From the NCBI RefSeq assembly GCF_000699445.3, contig NC_067195.1, positions 62,471,591 through 62,535,590 of the forward strand: a DNA stretch of 64,000 nucleotides. Reading direction: 5' to 3'. The notes under the pieces were generated by a model. That model was not told the origin of the DNA. It did no database searches and worked only from the letters and a program-made list of their open reading frames with translations. Position numbers and translations under genes: made by a program. Positions 57,205 to 64,000 of the stretch are shown one piece after another. Numbering within the stretch: the stretch's first letter is position 1; every line of letters begins with the position of its first letter. The stretch is from Schistosoma haematobium (taxonomy: Eukaryota > Platyhelminthes > Trematoda > Strigeidida > Schistosomatidae).

Positions 57205-57605
57205 AAATGGATTCATTAGTTAGTTGAAGCTAGACCATGTTGGAAAACCTGGAAGAACTGAACAGTTGTTTCATTCTAGTTTGGAACTCCTAAGCAATAC
57301 TCACCCACGATCCCGCCTTGCTGGATTCGAACCCTGAATATATATTGGTCTCGCACACGAACACTTCACCTCTAAACCACTGTGCTGGTCAGCATTCAAC
57401 GGTTTTTAATGTCAAACTTCAACTAATCTACGAAACTGAACAACACATTCACCATTGTTATCAGTGAGTTACTATCTCACAACAGACCTGGTTGAACTCC
57501 ACTTGTCACTGGTTCTCACTAGAACTTCCAGGTTTTCCCACGATTGTCTAGCTTCAACTGACTCATGAATTCAACTATTAAATTACTAAAATTTTCACAA
57601 AACCC
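57205..57605 (-). mobile_element. Family B element with inverted second tail
   Basis: Minus strand: leader (to about 57527), tRNA-like head (57392 to about 57310; B box GGTTCGAATCC), decayed hammerhead (57306-57250; the left core reads CTTAGGA) and tail. At about 57520 a plus-strand tail (TTCCAGGTTTTCCCACGATT... to 57605) is attached, so both ends are tails. Leader shared with the 53.6-kb copy. Confidence 0.7.
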
Positions 57606-57923
57606 TATTTTTATAACTAAATAAATTTATAAAGGACAAAAATTTTAATGCATTTTCGCATAATCTGAATATTTTTACTTACGTATAAACCTTTTTTATT
57701 ATAGTAATTATAAACTATTTACAAAGTCCGAATGTATTCGTTATTTAATATATGTGTGTAGTTTTTTTCCAGCCTATTAAAACATTGATTTGTTAGAAAG
57801 CTAAGAGTTCCTTTGATTTACAATTTTCTTTGTAACTTTCAAGAATGAGCTAGGTAGTACTTATTAATGATTCTTTTTTTAAAAAAACTATTAACCGTAG
57901 ATACATAAATATTTATGTGTTGT

Positions 57924-58033
57924 GATTTTGACGGAGTTTTGTTCTCTGAGCTGGATGGTTTGGTCGTTCAGAAGAACGATGAAAGCTTCACGATCAAACC
58001 ATCCAGCTCAGAGAACAAAACTCCGTCAAAATC
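57924..58033. repeat. Perfect 39-bp inverted repeat upstream of the MYT1-like exon
   Basis: Arms 57924-57962 and 57995-58033 are exact reverse complements with a 32-base spacer, and a few more pairs extend inward. The arms contain TTGTTCTCTGAGCTGGATGG. A related but diverged sequence lies at 59338-59400. The hairpin ends about 97 bases before the exon. Perfect arms imply a recent origin or constraint. Confidence 0.9.
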
Positions 58034-58129
58034 ATCCATCTGAGCTACAAATCTTCCCCACCATTTATGTATTGTAAGAAAAGAGTTTATGAGATTGTTC
58101 AGTGATATTTTTTATTTTCTTACCTTTAG

Positions 58130-58707
58130 AATGAATACCAATAATCAATTAGACAATTCATTGAATGAACCAACAACTAATTTAGAACAGATATCACCTA
58201 TTCCAATAAATTCATTTCCAGTTGATGGAAGAAATGAATGTAATCCAATTAAAATATGTAATGAATACTATGATAATAAGAAATTCATCACTTCATCTGA
58301 ATTTATCTATAATAACAATTATCATCTTATGCATAATCCAAATAACAAAATCAATGATAATAATAATAATAATAATAGTATCCGTGATAATACTACTCAT
58401 GATAATTTAGTAGTTAAACAATCATTATTATCTAAACAAAATGAAAATACAAAGAAAACAAATCATTTTGTTAATTATTTATTAGAAAATAATGAATTCA
58501 ATCAAACTAATATTAATGTGAATCAAGATAAAAATGATAATAAAAATTTAATATTATTTGATATGATGAATACATCATTGAATTCACCATCTTCATCGAT
58601 TTCATCCAAATCCGATCTAGATAATCATAATAATAAAAATTCAAATGATTATTTATCAAGGAAAAAATTACAACAAAATGTTTCATTCAAAATACAATCT
58701 ATTCAAG
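58130..58707 (+). CDS. MYT1-like: MYT1/ST18-like transcription factor, Asn-rich coding exon
   Basis: This exon precedes the zinc finger exon of a MYT1-family gene. A pyrimidine-rich tract ending in TTTAG (58125-58129) is taken as acceptor, and the Met at 58131 follows directly (A at -3). An in-frame Met at 58089 is possible if no splice occurs here. The exon encodes 192 full residues plus one base and ends at CAAG|GTAATA (58707/58708), phase 1. The peptide is rich in Asn, Ser and Asp with a run of Asn at about residues 77-82, no domain and no membrane segment; low-complexity N-terminal regions are common in flatworm transcription factors. The frame past 58707 (to 58769) is intron sequence with a short fragment like the end of Sm-alpha. 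I am confident it is coding from the open frame, codon-like Asn use and phase fit; whether it is the first coding exon is open. Confidence 0.75.
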
Positions 58708-58974
58708 GTAATATAAGTTTATTTAGTAGACGAATAGGACGAAACGATTGTTCTGAATTCTACTGTTAACCACTAACCATCTTTACTTATGTTATCTTAA
58801 AGAAAATTTGATAAATTTAGTGCTAAATCATTTCACTGATTATTGGAAATAGTTTTTTTTGTTGAAGTTTGCTTTCATTTCAAGTTTCATTAGAAATATG
58901 AGTAAAATCTAGTGAATTCGTAAAAAATATATATAATCCCTTCTCTTAAATTGTTCTTCTTTGTTACTTGAAGC

Positions 58975-59245
58975 TTACTTTCTTACGCCTGTTACTCCCA
59001 ATGGAGCATAGGCCGTCGACTAACATTCTCCAACCCACTCTACCCTGGGCCTTCCTTTTTAGCTCTCATTCTTCTCATATCTGTCTCCATTTCTCGACGT
59101 AGTGTGTTTTTTGGTTTTTCTATTTTCATTCGGTCTTGAGGATTCCGAGTGAGGGTTTGCCTTGCAGCGCAGTTATGTGATTTCTTCAATGTGTGCCCAG
59201 TCCACTTTCAGCGCTTCTTCCTGATTTCTTCCTCCGTTTATGTGT
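58975..59245 (-). mobile_element. RTE retrotransposon 3' fragment in intron 1
   Basis: Minus-strand C-terminal block and tail (AAGAAAGTAAGC-type at 58976-58987) of the RTE family, equivalent to about 29145-29415 of copy 1 with small losses. Confidence 0.75.
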
Positions 59246-59337
59246 TCATTAATAAGTATATCACCAGTGATAATAGTAAGATAAAGTGATAGTGCTCAAA
59301 ATTACATATAGCTTAGTCCTCGTTCATTTTATTATCA

Positions 59338-59510
59338 AGATTTTGATGGACTTTTGTTCTCTGAGCTGGATGGGTTCGTCGTGGAGCTTTCTGAACGACA
59401 TCATCAGCACAAACTTCAGATACAGGTGAAGTGTTCGAATTTCTCCATATGCGTTTCACAGCTTGTTCTGTACACCTCGACGTTGACTGGTTCTTATTGA
59501 CCTTAAATTA
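59338..59510. repeat. Repeat related to the 57.9-kb hairpin
   Basis: Begins GATTTTGATGGACTTTTG and continues CTCTGAGCTGGATGGGTTCG, as in the left arm of the hairpin, then extends into GAACGACATCATCAGCAC and a further 100 bases. It shows that the hairpin arm comes from a longer dispersed sequence. Confidence 0.65.
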
Positions 59511-59749
59511 TCAAGATTAGACTATTAATTGAAACTATGGCAAGATAAGAAACATACATAAACAAACACATAAGGTTCATTATTTCATAATTGATTCTAC
59601 TACGCATACAACAACTCATTTTTGAAACACTGTCAGTGAATATTTCTTACTGTTTTTATCCAATATTTAAAACAAAACTGAATTATAAATGGAATTAAAC
59701 CATATTTTCTGATAATTCAGTAAATATTCACCTTGTATCTAATTTCTAA

Positions 59750-60170
59750 TTGATTTGTGTGTGGGCTGTGATACTACCTGAGTGCCCAGACCGAATTAAG
59801 TGGTTTTCTCAAGAGGCCAGGCCTGGAGCCATTGACCTAAAGGTCTGGTCCACAAGGAAGTGGAGCAACGTCAGGAGATGCAGTCCCATGGTAGGTAATG
59901 ACCAATAATTGTTTCATACACTATTTGTTTCTCCAGGATCCTGGAGCCTATGTGCACCATTAGTTTGGAATCAGAGTTTTCTAACTCCTCTAGCCACCTA
60001 GAGGATCCTCCATATCCACCAACCCGGTTAAAGCATCGAACATTCGCTTTTCGTCTTCTCAATTTCGTAGACAACACCTCTGCCGCGAGAAGGCAGTGAA
60101 TAAGATTTGCATGGTGTATATGTATACGGTGCCCCTTTGTACCAATATTTGTGTATTCAAATAAATAAAT
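59750..60170 (-). mobile_element. Unclassified retroposon family D, copy 3
   Basis: The body matches copies 1 and 2 in the same orientation (GTGGGCTGTGATACT, GCCCAGACCGAA, GACCTAAAGGTCTG, CAGGATCCTGGAGCC), but the tail (GTACCAATATTTGTGTATTC then AAATAAATAAATAA) stands at the right end in opposite orientation. The left tail is absent. So this copy is internally inverted or carries an inverted end. Confidence 0.7.
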
Positions 60171-60634
60171 AATCTAATTTCTAAAATTTATTTATAAATA
60201 TTATTACTTTATTCAAAGCAATTTCAATCATTTCATTGAATAACCAAAAATGAGATTGTAAGATCTGTTTAATTAACTAATTATTTTCTAAAAATAATGA
60301 TTCCCCATATTAATCACGTTTAAAAACGAAATTATCTTACTAAAACAATGAAAAATAACCATGTATACCTTACTTCACTTACTGTGTTCATACAAATACT
60401 AAGTGTTAAATAGACAATCAGTGCTGTTTTAAAATTGTCGTCATTTGAATAATACTTCGAACTTCGATTTGAAAATGATTTTCAACTATTCATTACTAAC
60501 TGAAAGTGAAAAACGGATTTCTGAGATCACAATAAACTTTATCCGAACCATATTAAATAAAATAAACACAAACAACCCATATTTTAACTCGAAATAAATC
60601 TATAATTATTCATTTGATTCACTGATTACTTATA

Positions 60635-60900
60635 TAGTTGAGTTTATGAATCAATTCAAGCTAGAAAACGATGGAAAACCTGGAAGCACTGGATAGCCGT
60701 TTCGTTCTAGTATGGGACTCCACAGCAATACTCACCTACGATCTCGCGTGCGAAGGCCTAACCTCTAGATTACTGAGCTGACCGGCATCTAACGGTGTTA
60801 ATGTCTAACTTCAACTGATCTCGTGGATTGGTGGTCTAGCTTTAATTGACTCATGAACTCAACTATTAAATTACTAAAGTCCCCACAAAAACCCCCCCTC
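60635..60900 (-). mobile_element. Family B element with inverted second tail, in intron 1
   Basis: Minus strand: tail, hammerhead (60737-60681), shortened head (A box kept, B box lost) and leader to about 60822. Then a plus tail (GGTGGTCTAGCTTTAATTGA to 60898). Both ends are tails, as at 57.2 kb. Confidence 0.75.
60681..60737 (-). ncRNA. Hammerhead-like core, family B, one core change
   Basis: Minus strand: CTGTGGA in place of CTGAGGA (A6 to T), stem II GTCCC...AGAAC (weak), GAAA, ACGGCTAT, ATC and CAGTGC. Likely inactive. Confidence 0.6.
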
Positions 60901-61175
60901 TGATTTCATATATATTAAGACTTGAAAGTTTCATTAAATCGACTTTTTAAAAATCAGAAATGCTTACTATAAATAAATCGCAACATATAATCAAATATTT
61001 ATTTGACATTAGATATTTTAAGCCATTAAAAAGGCGATTAGTGATGTTTTTAGGTTGTAAGTTATATAATTATACTGAAGAGCGGGTATTTTGTGTTTTA
61101 GACTGGTAACTATTCAAAAAATTGTTTTACAAACGTTTGGTAACAAAGATATAGCCTTTCCTCTTTTTATTTCAG

Positions 61176-61269
61176 GGGGTAAGAAAGATCGAAATACTGA
61201 GGGTAGATGTCCAATAAGAGATTGTGATGGAACTGGGCATGCTACCGGATTGTATTCATACCACAGAAG
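61176..61269 (+). CDS. MYT1-like: MYT1/ST18-like transcription factor, zinc finger exon 1
   Basis: A 94-base exon between TTATTTCAG (ends 61175) and AG|GTCAGT (61269/61270), phases 1 and 2. It carries four of the five zinc ligands of a CCHHC finger: Cys204, Cys209, His214 and His222 (numbered from the Met at 58131), in CPIRDCDGTGHATG and YSYHR. The CDGTGH and HATG blocks are diagnostic of the MYT1 family, neural transcription factors that bind AAGTT-type sites. The fifth ligand lies in the next exon. The frame upstream and downstream stays open by chance (61091-61318), but the homology begins and ends at the splice sites. Confidence 0.9.
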
Positions 61270-63218
61270 GTCAGTGCTTTCAGAGTATTCATTGATTTCA
61301 AAGTATGGTAAACTGTAATTCCTTGAAAAAAATATTAATTAACTTGTTAACCTGATTTCAGTTGATTATTACATAGACCTCAAATGAACCTCATTTTAAA
61401 CAAGGATAAGAACTGTGGCTGAATCATATCATTAATGACAATATTACAAGCCTGGTCCTAAGTCAAGCGAGATTTTAGACTAACTTACTGATATATAAAA
61501 TGTTGTGCTTTAAGGTCAAAAATGTAAACGTTTGTTGATAAAAAACAATAGTAAACAATTTTACAAAACTAGGATTTATTACAATATTAATACCGTACTT
61601 AAGATTCTTATAATATGCTCTTAATCCCTTAGATACTTATGTATTAATAATATTACAATACTATTTGAACGAACTGTGTTAGTTCTGGGATACAGACAGT
61701 AAGTCATTCTTCTATAATCAGTTAATCATCACCTCAGTAGGTGGAAAAATTCACCACTAATTTAGTAATTAGATAGTATCAGACTAAGCAATAAGTAATT
61801 AGTGATACATTTTATGTAGTTCATTTCGACTGTCTATAAAAAGCTGTTTAATTATGTTCAGTTAGATGATTATTGAAGTACTCATTTGATTAATATTTAC
61901 TTGCCACGTAATAATTTCGGAACCGGTCATTTAGTGACCCCAAATTTCGATTATTCAATTCCAATCTCCGTAAAATTAATTAACTGTCTTAATAATATCA
62001 CTGAAGTGAATGAAAATGTTTAGGATACAATATGATAATCGAAATGTCAGTAAATCATCAATGTAGTGAGTATTGCCTAATACAATAAAAACTGCAGCAG
62101 AAGAACTTATCATGAAATTTAAAAATATAGTTATTATGAAGTAATTGTGGAAATTATATAATTGTATATCACAAACTAATCTCGGCGATGTAACCACTAA
62201 AAACGAGGGAGAAGTGGACAGCTCTTCGTTCTGGTTCGATACCACTCAGAAACATGTATCTTAAAACTCCCAGAAACTATGACTCTCATTACGAACGTTT
62301 AAAATTTAGACTACTGAGCTAGTTTCCAATGGTTTGTATTTTTAATTTCAATCAATTCGCGGTGCTGTGCAACTATCGAATATAATTAGTAGGTACGGAC
62401 TAAAACTTATCCTAGTCGAACTCCACTGGTCAAGGGTTCTTACTGTAACTCCAGTAATTACATTTTGAACTCAGTCGCTAGTGAGTACGTGGTTACTAGA
62501 TAATTTCAGGTTTGTCTATATTTCGGAATTTTGTAGTCAATATCACGGACTAATTATTGATCGGGTCATGGATGTTCACAACTGAGGAGTCCCAATCCAT
62601 AAATAAATAGCTTTTCAGTGTTCCTTCGTTTGCAATAGTTGTTTCGCTTAAGTCTGTAAGTGATATCAACTACAAAAATAGAAGTAAATCAATAAGACCT
62701 GTCATCCCCATGAAACTAATACGAATAATAATGCGTTGAAAATAAGTAGAGCTCATGATTTTTTATACAAGACAAACAAATTCGCATTTCTTTTGAAATG
62801 TTAGATAAATATGGATAATTTTGGTCTATTAGTTACGGAATGATCCATTTTGTTTTTCATTATTTACACAATATCTACAAAATTTAAGGGTCAGTTATCA
62901 TTTCCTAAAAGACGTTCAAAAAAAGTTTGATTTAAAATTTAACTATGGAATGTATTATAGTTACCTGATAAGTGATCGTCAACATATATTCAATATGAAG
63001 ACAATAATTTAACTGGATAAATGACGGAACAAAATCTAACATTTATCTTTTGTGAACATGACTGGAATTCAAAACGACAATGAAACGGAATGACATAAGT
63101 CTTCTGAAACAACTCACTGTCTAAATAAATGAACTCCATTACTTATTAATAAGCTTTATAATCATTTAATAACCATACAAATTAATATAACTTTCTACTT
63201 TTATTCTATTCCTTTTAG
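61270..63218 (+). other. Intron 2 of the MYT1-like gene
   Basis: 1949 bases, GTCAGT...CCTTTTAG. It holds decayed family B pieces (62180-62480 minus, 62560-62660 plus) and otherwise AT-rich sequence. The minus frame at 61976-62245 overlaps the decayed element and is not supported. Confidence 0.75.
62180..62660. mobile_element. Decayed family B inverted pair in intron 2
   Basis: A minus-strand head and leader (CTACTGAGCTAG near 62312, leader to 62480), with the ribozyme side reduced to GTGGACAGCTCTTCGTTC, and a plus-strand ribozyme remnant at 62570-62630 (ACTGAGGAGTCCCAAT). Recognised only by comparison with better copies. Confidence 0.5.
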
Positions 63219-63259
63219 TGTTTCTGGTTGTCCACGAAAGGATAGAGCTAGTGTAGCAG
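63219..63259 (+). CDS. MYT1-like: MYT1/ST18-like transcription factor, zinc finger exon 2 (41 bases)
   Basis: Acceptor CCTTTTAG (ends 63218) and donor CAG|GTAAAC (63259/63260). The exon joins in phase to the previous one to give HRSVSGCPRKDRASVA, with the fifth zinc ligand Cys228; spacing in the whole finger is C-X4-C-X4-H-X7-H-X5-C, exactly that of the MYT1 family. Known members usually have several such fingers, so more exons are expected past 64000. It ends in phase 1. Confidence 0.9.
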
Positions 63260-63398
63260 GTAAACAATTGACTATTGTATAAATTAATTAAATTTATCAA
63301 ATACATAACATTTCGCTGAATTCATGAACCAATCAACGAAATTCAACAATCTCAAAGAGTATTTAGGCTCTAATAATAATTGGAAACAAAATAAATTG

Positions 63399-63516
63399 AT
63401 TTCGATAGAACAATGAGAAGACGGAGTTGATCTGAAAAATATGATGTATTTGCGTTATATATTTCGAACATCACATTTTGCGGATCAACTCCGTCTTCTC
63501 ATTGTTCTATCGAAAT
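63399..63516. repeat. Perfect 34-bp inverted repeat in the third intron
   Basis: Arms 63399-63432 and 63483-63516 are exact reverse complements with a 50-base spacer. The arm contains GATCAACTCCGTCTTCTCAT, also found singly at 26.3 kb and, decayed, at 48.1 kb. Repeat E follows from 63525, so the arms may be ends of that family in inverted orientation. Confidence 0.9.
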
Positions 63517-63524
63517 TTATAAAA

Positions 63525-63760
63525 TGGACTAATTGTCTGGAAGTAGAAGGTCGAGAAGATCGATAAGGAAAGAACAGCAGCATAAAGCAATTGATATGGA
63601 TATGCAGGAATAAGAAAGTCTGAAACGATTGACTGATATTTGCAAATTAAGTATTTTCTTTATGGTTCTCAGATTTCACTAAGATGTTCTGTAATTTTGT
63701 GTTTGAATACATTCGATTGTCCCCACTTGTGTTCTCGCTCACTACACTTATTAGCTCATA
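63525..63760 (+). repeat. Unclassified repeat family E, copy 3
   Basis: Plus strand, starting near TGTCTGGAAGTAGAAGGTCG, with AGAAGATCGATAAGGAAAG, TTATGGTTCTCAGATTT, AAGATGTTCTGTAATTTTG and CATTCGATTGTCCCCACT. Matches the copies at 8.9 and 9.8 kb. Lies in the intron after the 41-base exon. Confidence 0.7.
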
Positions 63761-64000
63761 TATTATGATGAAAATATAAATAAAAATATATTCTACAACT
63801 GTTTATTTTATAAATTTCATACTGTATTACCAAAATTCATTTTAGGCAGTTTGTTAACTTACACAAAAACAGAAACATCGTTTCATTCATATGAAAGTTT
63901 GAGAAACTACTTATTTTATATATTCATTGTAATGTATCTATAGTAATATTCAGCCACAAAAACCGCTGTATTTTCTTTACACTATAAAGAATAATGAAGA
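63761..64000 (+). other. Intron sequence to window end
   Basis: AT-rich; no further zinc finger exon found before the window ends. Confidence 0.5.

Larger units (their letters stand above)
58708..61175 (+). other. Intron 1 of the MYT1-like gene
   Basis: 2468 bases, GTAATA...TTATTTCAG. It contains an Sm-alpha-like scrap (58735-58790), an RTE 3' fragment, a repeat related to the upstream hairpin (59338-59510), a family D copy and a family B copy. Confidence 0.75.

Noticed and set aside
1..64000. CRISPR arrays, operons, bacterial promoters, functional tRNA or rRNA genes
   Set aside because: The sequence is eukaryotic; repeats are dispersed mobile elements, and the tRNA-like heads lack paired acceptor and anticodon arms.

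Overview
The window looks like a nuclear segment of a schistosome (blood fluke) genome. It is AT-rich and intron- and repeat-dominated. It carries copies of the tRNA-derived Sm-alpha element with its hammerhead ribozyme, RTE-clade and CR1-clade non-LTR retrotransposons of the kinds known from Schistosoma, and one host gene with small exons and canonical GT-AG introns. I cannot name the species.

Layout. From 1 to about 57.9 kb I find no convincing host coding exon. This part is AT-rich unique sequence studded with repeats. The repeats are: (i) Sm-alpha copies at 6.7-7.2, 15.0-17.0 (split by an inserted retrotransposon), 23.9, 25.3-25.7 and 54.4 kb; (ii) about twenty copies, mostly decayed, of a second short family, called family B here, which has pol III A and B boxes, its own hammerhead-type core and inverted ends; (iii) one copy of a third tRNA-like/hammerhead family, called family C, at 22.7 kb, next to a 162-bp inverted repeat; (iv) an almost complete RTE element at 29.1-32.1 kb (minus strand), a more decayed one at 43.2-46.3 kb, three 3' fragments on the minus strand, one on the plus strand and an orphan 5' UTR piece at 11.1 kb; (v) a broken RTE-like element at 15.3-16.9 kb and a broken CR1-like element at 17.1-18.8 kb; (vi) three unclassified repeat families, D, E and F, with three copies each, and two candidate LTR-like blocks. 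Between them lie pyrimidine-rich or AT-rich low-complexity tracts (7.2-8.9, 21.4-22.3, 27.0-29.1 and 37.1-38.9 kb) that could hold regulatory or 5' UTR sequence but show no proven gene.

From about 58.1 kb to the right edge lies the 5' coding part of a host gene on the plus strand. A 578-base Asn-rich exon is followed by a 94-base exon and a 41-base exon. The last two together encode one CCHHC zinc finger of the MYT1/ST18 type, and splice phases 1, 2 and 1 fit throughout. The gene runs off the window. Its two introns have taken up family B, family D and RTE fragments.

The main theme is self-cleaving-RNA retroelements. Three sequence families share one plan: a pol III promoter derived from a tRNA, then a type I hammerhead with a very short palindromic helix III. 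Sm-alpha is known; families B and C, and the inverted-end structure of family B, deserve a second look.
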